Under the pieces are notes generated by a model. The model was given only the letters and a program-made list of their open reading frames with translations. It had not been told where the DNA came from and made no database searches. Shown one piece after another: positions 11,698 through 25,626 of a stretch of 64,000 nt of DNA (position 1 is the stretch's first letter; each line of letters opens with the position of its first letter). Origin of the DNA: Glossina fuscipes (Eukaryota; Arthropoda; Insecta; Diptera; Glossinidae); the NCBI RefSeq assembly GCF_014805625.2, contig NW_023998415.1, positions 43,114,079 to 43,178,078 of the forward strand. Direction: 5' to 3'. The translations under genes and the position numbers were made by a program.

Positions 11698-14600
11698 ATA
11701 ATAATATGGTAACGTCGTCACCTAATAAAGACTGGTGCGAATTGAGGTATGTAAAGAGACGCCTAGGAGCTTATGGCAGGTGAGACAGAATATCACCAAA
11801 ACAAAACAAATGCAAAAAAGTTGCAATATATAAGATGCAGCGTTTATAGAAGATTTCATGATAAAGAAATCTGTTTACACACACTACCCACCCTTTTACT
11901 GCACGTAATAATTTCTTTCTTGCAGAGACAAATGAAATTTCTCTACTTGCAATATGTGTTACTAAAATTTGCGTTGGGTTTTTTTTTTTGAATTTTTGCA
12001 AAGATGTACAAGGACAATAGTCACTGTCATCAATATCCGTTTATATCTAATCTACTATAAAATTCGATAGTTGCTCACTGACGTTTGGTTTAAAGAGCTC
12101 ACTTCGAATGAAGATAAAGAAAAGTCAAAGAAAAGTTTCTTTTAAAAGCGGAAATGAATGATTAACATTTGGCTGAGGCTTTTTTAATATTTATTATAAA
12201 AAAATGAAAATTATCTACACATACCGTAGCCGTATAATTCACTGAATGCTATTAAAACGTTTTATTTATTAACTATTGACATTTTAATGTGCACACATAT
12301 ACGCATCAACCAACAGCCACACGCACAGCGAGTCTGACTAATTCAAATAACTGTTTGGCATTTTAATTAAACAATTAATCAATCACACATATACTCAAAA
12401 TGAAAAAATTGTAAAAACTGTGCAAATGCGCACAGAAAGTATTAGAAAGTACGCAAACTTAACGAAAAAAAAAAAAAAATAAATAAATAAAATAAAAATA
12501 ATAAAATAAAAAAAGACAATAATACTAAAGGAACCGAACACATGGTGATTGTCATTGTAGCACATCTAGTAAAGATAGATGAAATGTTGGAAAAACCATA
12601 AGAGAGCGGTACATGCATATATATGTATATATATAAAGAGAAAGGAAAAGGGAGAGATATAGAGAAAGAGAAAAGTCTAGCGATTGCATGAATGAATAAA
12701 TCTTTAAGATTTTTTTCTTTTTTAAATAGACTCAATGACAAATTGCCAATAAACTACAACAGCAACAACATTACAAATCAACATTGTAGAATTTTTTTAT
12801 TAAAGACAGACTAGCAGACGGACAATGCAAGCGAATAGAGCGAAAGCGCAAGAATGAGACGGAGTGAGGGGACAAAAGGCAACAAATATTTAATTGAATT
12901 AATTTAAATCATATAAAAAAGGGGCAGCAAAGAAAAACAACGTACAAAACAATCGCCAGCATTGTGAAGTCAGAAGATGGTCAGGTAATCAGGTAGGCAG
13001 ATAGGCAGGTAAGCTGCTATACATGGATTGATTATGAAAAGTTAAACAAAAAAAAAATAAGAATAATAATAATAATAATAGTAAAAAAACTGTTGCGGCA
13101 TCTGTCACCTGTAGTAGTAGTAGTAGACCAGTCGGGTGCTGATGATGGTGGTGTTGGCGTAATGATAAAAACAAAAACAAAACAACTTTTCATTTGACAT
13201 AAAAACTGTCATTTGTCTCACAATTCTATATAGCCTTCAATGCACTTTGCACGTTATGGTTGCTCTTGTTGTTGTTGTTGCTATTGCTGTTGCCGTTGCT
13301 GTTGCTGTTTACGTTCGCAATAATTTCAAATACTCTCTATCTTAGAAATTCTTATCACATACAAGCAATAGCAAATGTCAACAGTGGTAACAACATATGT
13401 TAACCATAAACCAATGGATATTTCACATCGCACAGGCACAGGCACAGGCATAGGCATAGGCACATATTCGCTCATTCACTCTCTAAAGCATTTGTAAAAT
13501 TCAGTCTTCAATAAACGACGCACAAGTGTTTAGGCTGAAATTGTGCGCACAATATTGACACAGATTCGATGGGGTCTCAAATCTAAACCGTAAAAAAACA
13601 ACTTAACAACAATCACACAGACAGACGGACAGACAGATTGTCGACAGAAATAAAAACAACAAAAACAAATTACAAAAAAAAAAAAAAAACAATTGTACAA
13701 ATATCTATATGTAGAACTATTTCTGCTAATGTTTTATTAAATTATAATTATTGATCGCACGTCAAACGTTATTTGCCGCGTTAAGTGTTGAACGTTCATA
13801 AGGATGTTAACTGTTTATAGTAAGACTGTGACCATTTTTATTTATATATGTGCGACTCATGCTTGCAATAGTTTTTTTTTTTATTTATTTATTTATTTAT
13901 TTATTTTTTTTTTTTTTTTTTTTTTTTTTTTGATAAATTCTTATTACTCTCGTCTCTCATCCTGTCTACGGTTTCCTCCTCACGGCTTCGATCCCCAAAG
14001 TATTTTCAAATGTTGACACTACTTCTTTGATTAATATTTATACTGAATCTCGTTATAGCTTGATTTTCTTTTTATATTCACCTTATTTGGCTAAGAGCTT
14101 GGCGCCTTTGCGGAGAATATTATTATGAGCTTAGATGGACAAGAAAATTACTGTGTCACTGTCAATGACAATGCAAAAGGAGAACGCCTTCAATGAGTGC
14201 TAATCAAAACAAGTTTGTTTCTATGATAAATTTTAGGATTTGATTTAACGCTTAAAAAACACCAACAATTTACAGAAAATTTCAACTATAAGATAAGGAA
14301 ATCTTTAATATGATTATGATATACTATGCACGAAAGTTGCGGTTTTTCATTGCAATCAATAGAGCATTTATATAGAGTAGGTGCGGCCAATTGTCGCGCT
14401 TACCTTTACCGTTCTAATAAAACAAACATGATTTTTCCATTTCGTTAACTACGCTATAAAATCTTTATTGTCTTTGCCATTACCACTATCTTGCAAACAA
14501 TAGCCTCGAGATTAGCGTATTAATCTACGCTGCTCTATTACCAGCTATCTCAAGAAAGAAATCATAGGAGTTTAGATAGCTTACATTAGATACTACATTT

Positions 14601-14980
14601 TGGAAATGAACCTAAGAATTTCGCAACTATTGGTATCGACTTTCGAATCGAACATTGAATGCGTAGATAGATAATAGAGAGCTAATAGAATAAGTGAGTG
14701 CCTCCTTGATGTATTTATACACACTAGAAAAGAACTAAATTACTTAGCTGATAATAAACGATAACGAAATGGTCATTAGATGATTCAAATGAAATGTCCT
14801 CCAAAACCCTTGGTTCATTCCTATTACGAATAGTCGTTTCTTTCTCTTAAAATTACTTAAATATTCATTTTTTATTATTTTTTTAGTTCGGTCCCGCAAA
14901 TCAGCTCTGACAATGGGGTTCATTGGCCCGGATATATGATCACAATAATTAAGAACCTAAAATAATCGCTAAAACCAAGT
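11698..14980. other. Non-coding AT-rich stretch
   Basis: It holds poly(A), AAT, GTT/GCT and (TTTA)n runs (13869-13931) and a 6-bp repeat (cacagg/cataggcata) at 13431-13464. No gene is seen. Confidence 0.7.
13259..13312. repeat. opa-like CAR/TTG-TTGCTG triplet repeat
   Basis: Mixed gttgttgct and gctgttgcc triplets run without an open frame of use. A similar tract is at about 20345-20386. Confidence 0.85.
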
Positions 14981-15832
14981 CAGAAAGTTATATTCGGCGA
15001 GAGCCGAATCTTTTATACCGCTCGTCGTTATTCTGAAAAAGACATAAGAAATAAAAGAACAAAATTTTCATGCTCTGTGTAATATAGAATGGGCGTGGCT
15101 GATTTTTTTTTTTTTATATCATCAAAAGAAACGTTTTTGTCGCCTGGATATGTGGACGTTAGTACGCGTGTCCTCGGAAAGGACTAAGTCGCCACTAACG
15201 GGAGAATGTTTACCATACATACTACAAAGTTACGCAAACAGATAGATGGACCGACGAACAGGCGGACGTGCATTCCAAATTTGAAACTGGGCAAGAATTT
15301 ATATACTTTATGGGATCTTTGAAACTTGTTTCTGCGCCTTACAAAGTTATTGATAGAAAATTAAATTTTGATACAGTATAAGATTTGGTAGGCGTGGTAC
15401 ATATTTTACCACTTTTGTGCACGGGGCCTACAGCATCGCTTCATACAATGTGCGTTCAAATTTTTATACATATATCTGTTGTAGTTTCTGAGCAATTAGC
15501 ATGAGTAACTTGTTATTCGTTTTGAAAAACTGAACTGTTATCAGTTCAAGCGATTTAGACCATTTTCGATTCAACGCTGCATGCAAGAACTTCCAGTGTT
15601 TATGGCAAATTCAAAGCTTTATTATCGCGGCCTGGAGGATGTTTACATCCGACATTAAACAGACGGGAAGATGGACACATGGACAAACGGCCATGTTTAG
15701 ATCGATTTAGAATTTGATACTGGTCAAGAATATATATGTAATTTATGGGTGTCTGACGCTTCCTTCTGGGCGTTGCAAACATTTGGACAAAATGAATGTA
15801 CCCCTTAGCCTTCGGTGATGGGTATAAAAAAA
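14981..15832 (+). repeat. Full-length dimeric mini-me/DINE-1-like element
   Basis: The element starts at atattcggcgagagccgaat followed by cttttatacc. It contains two GGAC-rich/core/TA-like modules, at about 15238-15360 and 15660-15832, each followed by the tail tctgcgcc or cttctgggcgttgcaaac. It ends at ggtgatgggtataaaa. The same layout recurs at 50.3 and 56.4 kb. Confidence 0.8.
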
Positions 15833-17188
15833 AAAATAAATTTTCGAAAATTTTACAGTAGTTTCCTGAAGTTGAAAAGTTTTGATGCATTCGCGGATGC
15901 TATAGCCCGGACCTTAACTCGTTCAACTCTACCGCTCGTGTGTCACTCTTTGTAAAACTCTCTAGGCTAAGTTGTGAAAAGAGCCTTTCAAAGACACTTG
16001 GTTCAGTTTTTCGCTTGGAAATCGGGAAATCGTGTAACGATGACGGCATGTAATGGTTTTATCAGAAAAACGCACAAGTTTATCTATGAAAATCGTACTT
16101 GTTCATAAAGATCAATAACAATTTTCAGTGAAAAAATGCCACGAACTTTTTCCTTGACCGGCGAACACCGCCATTTTCTTATAAGGTTTTAAAATAGGAT
16201 TAAAAATAAAATACCTTTCTGAATATTTTCCATATAGGCTGCTTTACCGAAAACTATAAAGTGTCCCTCGATCGATATAGAATTGAAGCAAAGGAAATTC
16301 TTTGCAAACACGCTATGGGTTACTCTTACACGATATAGAAATTTTGATGGTGTTTATTAATTGATCCATACGCCTACTGGCATCCAATTTTAAAGCAATA
16401 ATTGCTATGAGTTATGGATTGCAGTCCATTGATTTGTATAGCGAGGTTATTTGTTACGTAGCATCAGCTCCTTAATTAACTTGGAGAGAATTTAATCTGA
16501 TTTAAAACCATATCCTTTTTGAAAATCCATACTTCCTTATGAAAATTCCCCTGTTGCAGGCATAATTCATTATAAGGTAATTCAATATCAGCGTCAAATT
16601 TTGACTTAATTAAGCAGTCCAATGACCATCACGGCAGTCTCGAATTCAAATGATTTCCGATCTATATATATAAGAATAAATAAATAAATAAAGTTTTAAA
16701 ATTCTATTTAAAATGTACAACAACACAAGTTATTACAGCCCATAGGAAAAGGCGCCTTAATCAACGCGCAATTAAATAAAAACTCTACGCATCTTGTAAA
16801 ATGTTTGCTTGACATGCTGAGTATTCAGAATTCAGTTTTCTTATCCGTTTCTCGAATACAATTTCCTTGCAGCAAATCTAAACTTCTCCATTAGCAAACG
16901 CTAATTTAAATACTTGGCTTAGGCTATTTGTAAATATGCATTTTCTCAGACACCCATTGAATAGCCAGTCAGACGCACAATAAAAACAACAAACGAATTG
17001 CTTTTTACCCTAAATGGTTTAAGGATGAATACCTGTATGCAGATAAATGCAGATATATACATACATACATATATATCGATGAAATTGCGATAAGCTTTAT
17101 TTTTGTACAAGATGCTAAGCTAAGCAACTGAACTAAATGAAATAGTGGCCACTGCCGAAGTACATACATGCGTACATATATGCACATA

Positions 17189-17225
<37 letters not shown>

Positions 17226-17917
17226 TTTTATGTATATGACTACCTCCAGTTAGCTGGCACACAAAATTCAAAGGTAGTAGCTTTCTTTATAAGGTTACCT
17301 GATTTCGTTGCGTTTCACATACCGTAAAAAGAAGATTTATATCCTCTTACTTACCAGACACATGCACACGTAAATGCAATATACCTCAATAATACCATTT
17401 GTATGATGTTTTTCTGGTTGGCCACCATTTAACCCACCCACATGATAATTGTCGCATATTATGCTCGTTGCATGCAACAGATTTGCCGAGATTTATGAAC
17501 ATAAATCAAATATCAAATGAGTTTTCTTTCTTCTCTCCTTTATATAGCTAGGTAGGCTGGCATATGAATCGCATAAGACTTGCTCTCGCTCTATAAATTA
17601 TTCAACTGACAAAAGGAAGTTTAAAATTCTCAATTTACTCCAGATTATATTTTCATTTCAACTTTTTTCTTTTTCCTTTTTTTCCAAACGATAAATTTCG
17701 TATAAGTAAAACAGAAAAATGATGTCTGAAATTAACCAGATTTTATTTATTTCACTTTTGTAACATAAGAGTGATACTTGATATGCTCGTATTGGATAAA
17801 CAATCAGTTGTTAGTCGGGTCCTGATAACACTTCCTGATTGCATTTTAACTTAATAAATCTCTCTCGTTAAAATTAAAATTTTCCCATTTCCTATCAGAA
17901 AAAAATAGGTTAAGAAA
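15833..17917. other. Non-coding AT-rich stretch
   Basis: Only a (TA)n at about 17187-17222 and short simple runs stand out; no coding sequence is supported. Confidence 0.65.
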
Positions 17918-18238
17918 ATGACTAAATTGATCAAGGGACAAGGCCCCAAAAATACAAATAGGAATACAAAAAACATTGGACATTTTTCTCATTATCTACA
18001 AGCGACAACAAATACAAAGATAAAATTTTGCACTTTTATTCACCCATTGATCGTGCAGCACCTGCGTAAAAAAGGTAAACCTGTCTATCGAAGTATCATT
18101 CGTTTGTCAAAACGTTTGCAACAGTCTAAAGGAAATTTCGGAAAGTCTATGAAGAATAGAAGAAGTAAAAGAGGAAATAGGACACAAATAGACCGCTCTA
18201 AATATGTCGCTACCCGCCTCGTGTCTCTGCCGTGATAG

Positions 18239-18499
18239 ATGCTTCAAGTTCTGCTTAATCGCATACTGAATGCGTCAACTTTCACAACTGAAGCCACAGC
18301 TATCCCTCAAGCTATTAACATTGCTCAAGAAAATCAACTCAAAACTGATAGTTTGTCGGCGTTAAAAGCACCATTAACAGATGAAGAGGGGCCACCGCAA
18401 CATACGGTGATAAGATTAGAATGCTTTGAGCACTGTATCGATCATATCGGGCAATGGGCAATGATTAAGTGGCGAAATCTGCTGCTACTGCACCTTTAA
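18239..18499 (+). pseudogene. LINE-type RNase H remnant
   Basis: The 86-codon frame contains TFTTEATAIPQAINIA followed by LKTDSLSALKAPL. This matches the RNase H pattern of insect non-LTR elements, F-T-A-E-A-x-A-I-x-x-A then T-D-S-x-S-x-L-x-A, with the catalytic Glu (18290) and Asp still present. About five residues are missing between the two strands just before TDS, and the frame ends soon after. A second frame just upstream (17918-18235) may be part of the same insertion, but I do not recognise it. Confidence 0.7.
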
Positions 18500-19360
18500 T
18501 TATGAACGATATCATGAAAAAGTCGAACCTTCTCAGAAATGCATTGGAAGAAAAGTTAATGAAAAAAAAATTATAGAAGCAAATCTACAACACTACCTAT
18601 CATCAATACTAGGCTTGTGTTAAATTTCATTTAATTCCTCGACTGGCCATACATTTTCAAACCATTAACGGATCCTAAAGAACTTTTCTTTCTCAATTTC
18701 GAATTGTGGACCAATTCTTTGTAAAGATCCCAAAACTATTCCTTTATGATAAGAATCGCATTCAGCTTTGGAACTTAATATCAATTTAAGACGACTAGAG
18801 TTAATATAAAAACTTTTCTTTTTAGTGCTTAATTTTTTCTCCTTTAGTTTAAAAACAGATTTCAATAGGTTCAAAAGTTAAAATAATCATAATAATAATA
18901 ATAATGATGATCTTTGAATTTGTTTTGATACAGTGAGTGCACTATAGTTTATACATGTTCAATGCACCGAGACGATATTATTTCGTCCTCTACTGCTATC
19001 ATATATTGTGTAGAAGCTATACTGCAGGTGTCAACATGTCCCGCTTGCTCTGAACGTAACTGTTCTCTTATACAAATACATAAATGAATTTTTATCGAAG
19101 ATAAAGGCTTCAAGCACTTGGTCTTCGCTGCCACTGCTCCTTCAATTGTACTGCATATATCAACTAATGAAATTTTCAAAGCCGATAAAGTGAAGTATAG
19201 ATGTCTTCGTTGTGTCCTGGATTAAAGTTTGAAAATTTATGCAATCTCAAGCGAGAAAATTAGAAGAAAAAAAAAGAAAAGATTTTGACCTGAAATTGTC
19301 ACAATCATAACTTTTTACATATATTTATAGCCACTCATCTTGTTTCTTTTACATAATATA

Positions 19361-19640
19361 TATGTAACACGCAAACGGAAACTTCAGATACCCCATCAAG
19401 TGTACATAGTCTTGATCAGCGTGAAATTCTGACTTGATTTAGCCATGTCCGTCCGTCTGTGCGTTGACGGGGTGAGTATTTGTGGCAATCTCCAGATCGC
19501 AAAAGCGAAGATATCGACTTCAAATTTGATAGAACCATTGGAAGTTTCTGCTCTCGGCTTGCTATTGAAAATGGGCCAAATCGGTCAGAGCGAAGGCGCT
19601 TAGTGGAGCGTAAACTGAAAGTAAATCAGTTTTTTTTTTA
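19361..19640 (-). repeat. Mini-me-like element, reverse orientation
   Basis: Plus-strand order is TA-rich, cttgatcagcgtgaaattct, gacttgatttagccatg, then tccgtccgtctgtgcg: the core and (GTCC)n of the family read on the minus strand. The following part (about 19480-19640) differs from the plus-strand copies and looks like another subfamily. Confidence 0.7.
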
Positions 19641-20467
19641 ACAAAATTTTTCGAATTTTCGCTCGTTACTCGGAAACTATTCAAGTTAAATGGCTGACAT
19701 TGTTCACATATACCTTACGAAGTACTCTACTCTTTCGGTCCAAAAATGGAAGCAACCGGCCATCCTCACACAGGGTTACGAGCAATTAAATTTTATTTTT
19801 GTTGGCTTTTTCGAGATTTTCTGGCTTATCTATATCATAACGCAAACAAGCCAAGACAAGATGTCTAAAACTATTTTGTACACTCGTCCATCTGCCTAAA
19901 AATGGGTTAATTCTAAAGTGCATATGGTAGACACGGCGGTTGCCTTTTTCTTAATAATACCAGCGATATGGGTATCAAATAAAAGCACTTGGAGAGTAGA
20001 ATGCGAAAAGCATAATGGTGAGTATAGGAAATTCTATCTCCGCAGAATATAATCTTCTTACTTGTTAGCTATTCGGCCATTAATAGATAATCGATTTCAT
20101 TAAATTCATTTTACAGTAAGTTGAGAGCTTCTTTCTTTCCTTTTTAAAATTCCCTGATTAGGTGAAGAATATATTTAAAGAAACTGTTTGGTAAGGGCAC
20201 TTTCAAGTTATCAATAAAATGCATGCAATTATGAAGATCACAGACGAAGACATTCATTCGAATTTAACGCCCGCGTAAAAGTACCCAAAATTATATTATA
20301 TGTATATATATATATATATAGTTTTTCCTTTGGTGTTCGGCTTACTGTTGCTATTGCTGCTGTTGTTGCTGTTGCTGCTGGTTGTTTACATCTAAATATC
20401 ACAACAGGAATGTTTGCATAAAATTGCTTCGCCTAGATGGTTATTATAAAATGAATATTTGTATGCC

Positions 20468-20469
<2 letters not shown>

Positions 20470-20524
<55 letters not shown>

Positions 20525-20545
20525 GTGGGTGTATGTGTGTGTGTT
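20470..20545. repeat. Compound (GT)n(TA)n microsatellite
   Basis: A short (GT)n passes directly into (TA)n, then back into gtgtatgtgtgtgtg. Confidence 0.95.
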
Positions 20546-22630
20546 ATATTTCTCTCTTTCTATTTATCTTTGCTTGATTTTCAGTAGGAGTTATGTGCCC
20601 TGCAGGATGCAATTGTCTACCTTAAAAGCTATCATTCTGACAACAATAAAACAACTTTACCTTGAGCTTCTTTTCTTTGTCTTTTTCTTTTTCTTTTATT
20701 TTTATTTATTTTTTTTTTTACTCTTACTTACATATACATTATTGGTATTTTGTGTGGGGATTTCATATATATTATTATATATACAGGCGTAAGAAATACT
20801 ACGAAATGCATATAACGATAAAGTGATTTATTATTAAAATACACTGAGCAAAAGTTGAAATATTTCAAGATATGTATATATATATATTTATATATTGTAA
20901 ACGTCAAAGGGATTGAAATTTTAAGAGAAATTGATAAAAAAAAAAAAAAAAAATAAAAGAGAGAAAAAAAAACATTTTTGAAAAGATCATAAGCTAAGTT
21001 AGATTAATTATTGGAATGAATTGAGACTTAGGAGAGTGACTCTAACATATTGCTTGCAAACGCCCTGACCTAACACTTTGACGTACAGAAAATTGATTAT
21101 TTTTCTTTTTTTCTTTTTTTTTTTTTTTTTTTTTTTTAACATTACAGTTACCTTTATATGTAATCGCATTACCCAATATTTGGTTTCTAGTATGTTTACA
21201 ATTCTCACCACTGATATGATTTTGATAATATAACAGAAAAAAAAAAAAATAATAATAAAAATACAAAAAAATAAGGAATAAATTTTCACACGATATTTCT
21301 TGAAAAGATATGTCTTTGATATATTCTTAAATGCATACACAGATACCATACATATTTATACATATTCTTGTATAGACTATATGTACTGTTATACAGTTAC
21401 TCACGTATCATAAATTGAATTGAATTCTTAGAGTTAAAACCAAAAGCAAAGAATAGTGTTACGAGTAAAAAAGTATTAAATTGAATTGAAGAATATTTAC
21501 TCAGGTGTTTTGTTGTTTTATTTCTTTCCTCAATCTTTTTTCTTATTTTTTTTTTTTGTTTACATTTTTTTTTTTTTTTTTCGCGCAACGCGTTCAACGG
21601 TAATCACCCACTAAAACTGCAAAGATTAAAGTATGAAATTGCAAAACATTATTAAATGTAAGAAAGAAAGAAAGAAAGGAAAAAAAACTTGAAAAGAAAA
21701 GGAAGGAAAGAAATTCAATGTTTAAGCATACAAGCTATTGAGAAAAAGTATCGGGTTAAGCGTGGGAAAATATTACACCCACCAACACACAATTAAGCGG
21801 ACAGACAACGACAAACGTATAACGAAGGTAAGAACATTAACTATACCGTCAAGATTTTTTATTGGCATTTTATTTTCTTCTGCTTGTAAAAGCAATACAA
21901 AAAAACGTTCTTCGTATTGCCTAACATCAAATATAATCAAAACTAAGGAAATATGATTAAGCGAGATACGTCATAAAACGAATCTGAGACACTCATCATC
22001 TCTCCAAATATCGAAAATTTACGGAAAATTTTCATTTTTGAATCCTTCTTTTCTTCTTGTTTTTTTTTTTTTTTTTTGTTTTTTTTTTTGTTTAACAAGA
22101 TTCGTATCCTGGTTTTTTTTCCCAATAATTGAAATAATTACCTTAAATGGCTAAGGTGTTTTCGCTACACACTAGACTCCGGAGATGTTTCAAAGAATGA
22201 TTTCTTATAAATCGGATAAAATCGTTTTGGCATCTCATACTTATTCATAATGTATCTGTTAATCGTTTATTTTGAAAACTTTTCAAATTCATTTATTTGA
22301 AACACATCATGTTTTTGGCAAAGTTTTATCTTCATAAAGTGAATATGAAAAAAAACAAAGAAAGGAAGGATGGACTTAGTGATAATGCACGAATTTTCCC
22401 ATGTGTTACAAACAATATAATTAACTTGCTACGCTCGCTTATTGCTTAATATGAAACGGCGAAAAACAATACTACATCATACAGCACAGACTAAGTGTAA
22501 TGTGTACAAACGATTGTAGGTAAAGGATTGCTTACAAAAGGAGTTACAAACGAAATAATACGGAACAAGTGAGTGGGTAACGAAAAGGGAAAAATGCCTA
22601 GCACTTTAAGTGTACATGTGTGCATATACA

Positions 22631-22664
<34 letters not shown>

Positions 22665-22896
22665 CATATATGTATGTATCTATAAATATAAATATTTATA
22701 CATTTGTGATATGTTATGAAAGTCTTGTTAACTGTGTTCATCATAATCATAACCATTGCAATCATTTTCAAACAGCAGTAATAACAACGCCACAGCAACA
22801 CTAACAATATCTTCCATGTAGTAACTTACATGTGTTAACATATACGAGAGTCAAAGTTTACCTAAGTATACAATGTACATGAAAGCACACACACAT

Positions 22897-22927
<31 letters not shown>

Positions 22928-23218
22928 CACGCACACACATTCAAACTTATAATTTGAACATAGATTCTTGATTATAATCAGATGATTTAAGTGCGTTTAA
23001 AATGCTGAGCGATGATGCCTGAATAAAATCTTAATAAACGCACAATGGAAATTAAATGCGTTGTAAAACATTTCAAAAAAAAAAAAAAAGAGAAATTCTC
23101 TTCCTACCTATCCAAGATTAGTTTTTATACGATATCGTGTATATCGTACGTTATAAACATATCATATATTCATTAATAATTACGTGGGCAAGACGTACCA
23201 TGACCTAGGAGATCTATT

Positions 23219-23700
23219 ATGCTCACTCATGCCCCTACTTTTAGGAATTTTATGGATCCCGCCAGCTTCTTTGGATCGGAGCACGATACCGTGTCCGGCA
23301 AAGTAAAATGCTCACGAAACACTTGGTGTCTAATTCTGCAGATGGTCTCACATTCACATAGAATCGGTATGCATGCATCGGTATCAAACATGCCCATGTC
23401 TTTCAACCGGAAAATTTTGTAAATTTTTTTGCCTGCCATTGTCCTGCACATTATCCCCATTGCGATACCAGTGTGTTAATGTGGCTTCTTGGTACGCCAC
23501 AAAACGGTTCAGGACCTAACAAGGCCTCTCGGGCTCTCCCGTGTAGCTAGCTAGTCATCCCTGTCGTTTTCTTCAACACCTGAACATCCAAGCACCCAAA
23601 TGAGCTGCCCATCATTATGCCTACCTAGTTGATTCAGTATTCGAACGGCCTCCAACACAAGCCTAAGTGTTATCAGTCGTTCCCTTAGAAACATCAAAGC
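23219..23700 (-). pseudogene. LINE-type RNase H and ORF2 C-terminal remnant
   Basis: On the minus strand VLEAVRILNQLGRHNDGQLI runs into WVLGCSGVEENDRDD, a decayed form of the W-V-P-G-H-S-G-I-x-G-N-E-x-A-D motif ending RNase H in jockey-like elements. The His is now Cys and a stop interrupts the next codons. In another frame, CRIRHQVFREHFTLPDTVSC and KKLAGSIKFLKV resemble the typical ORF2 C-terminus. Several frameshifts show it is dead. Confidence 0.7.
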
Positions 23701-25604
23701 GGCTTAGCTGCCAGAAAGAGAGAGACAGACAGAATATCATATACATATTATATATGTTCTGTATCACTTTCAGTAGCACTTAGCACCTACTAGCTTGTGT
23801 ACGATATGTTAGCGCAAAAGAGAGAGAGCTATTTATTTTATACGCTAAACTTATATGATATCGTACATCGTACATCGTCATCGCAATGACTGCAAGTCAT
23901 TATTACACTGTCATTATTTAACTGATTCTTTTCATTACATTATGTTATCGTTTATCTGCTATTTAGTTTTAAAGTTTGCTTTTTATTGGTTTTTTACGAA
24001 CATTCTTGCCGCGGTGGCGTTAATACGTAAATACCGCTATTTATTATTCGATATCAATTTTATGTTATTTTATAACAACTTGCTGCTTTCCCACCGATAG
24101 TAAATACAAAAAAAAAAAAAAACTAAACAAATTTCATGCCCAATATTTCATAAGCTCAACGTCAAGGTGCTGTCAAGGAAATTTCAAAGGAAAGCCTTTA
24201 TAATTAATTTTCTGAAAATATAATTTTAGAGAACTTCAATTCCTCCAGCCGTAAGCATGATTTATATTTCGTAAAAATTGCTCTTGTTCAGAAATTCCTC
24301 AGGTATCCTAAAGCGACTGATAAGCAACAATTTTGCATCGATCAAAGGTAATTTTTAAGTCTAAAAAGTGAAAAAAAGAAAATTAAATTAAAATTCGTTG
24401 TTCTTAGAAAATCCGCAAATTTTCTTTAATGCTGCGTTCAAATGGCAACCAAAGGTTAATGTCATATCTCGCATTGAACCAATGCAAGTAAAACACTGGA
24501 GAAGTTATTAAGCGCCGCAAAGAAGATGCAAAACGGCCAAATAATTGATGTTAACCAAATACATGACAGCAAGCTGCTTAATTGCGAGTCGAATTTCTGA
24601 GAAAGTGTTTTTTAGTAAAGAAGAGGAGAAATTGCGAAAAAAAAGCTTTAGAATTATTATTAAAATTATAGCTTCGAATCTATATCTATATATTTGGATA
24701 AAACAAAATTAAAACAAAATGTATATCATATTTTCGGACGGAGGAAATATTATAACAAGACATTTCAAAAATCTATAAATGAGTCTTCGAGCTTAACTTA
24801 ACTTATTCATAAGCTTAGATAATTGTAAAAACTTTCAGTGAAGCTGAAACTCAAGCAGGCCAACGGGGCTACACCATGAAGCGATCACAATGATTCGCAA
24901 TTAATCGTTTATTTTCAAAATATCTATTTTCAAATTTCTCAGTTCACAACCATTTTTCAACATAATCGATGCATATTGAAATATCTTTGCAAATTTTTCG
25001 AAACTCAGAGATGAACACTCAAGCCCATATCGCCCATCTTGCGCAAGTTTTTAAAGTTGCAAACAAAAAATAGAATTACAAAATACGCTTGTAATCGCAA
25101 TATATGGACATACATGCGTGTTATGTGAAAACGATTTAATTGGAAAGAATTTCGAGGGGACTTCATGTCTTGCCCACGGTAACTTCTAGTTGATACGAAG
25201 AACATATCATAGCAATAATCATGATTATAAATCAATTCAAATTGAATTAAAATATTTATCCAAAAGCACACAAACGTGTGTACCTCGAAATAAGTCGAAG
25301 CATGTATGTTCAAGCGTTTTAAGGCGAGCATATAATATTGACCTCTTTGATTAACCTTTCATTTAAGCCAAACGGCACTATTTTCATTCAATTGCAATTC
25401 AATTGGACATTTATTATGTTTTGTTTGTTTGTTTGTTTGTTTGTTTGTTTTTCTGTTTTCTGTTTTCTGTTTTCTGTTTTTTTCTGCCTTTTTTCTTTTC
25501 TTTTTTTTTTTTGTTCATATTTTTAATTTTCAATTTTTCAAACTTTCTTTTATATAAAAATGATTGTATTATGTATGCACATGCACAAATGCATTCATAT
25601 TCGA

Positions 25605-25626
25605 GAGCGCGCGCGCGCGCGCGCTC
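25605..25626. repeat. (GC)9 palindrome
   Basis: A perfect 22-bp palindrome, gag + (cg)8 + ctc, is unusual in this AT-rich window. Confidence 0.95.

Larger units (their letters stand above)
18500..23218. other. Non-coding AT-rich stretch
   Basis: Apart from the reverse mini-me piece and compound microsatellite it holds poly(T/A) near 21120, 21560 and 22060 and (TA)n at about 22631-22672 and 22902-22926. No gene is seen. Confidence 0.65.

Noticed and set aside
10431..11721. Minus-strand frames of 267, 300 and 386 codons
   Set aside because: All come from the purine tract; the proteins are only Phe, Ser and Leu with no domain, and three frames are open at once.
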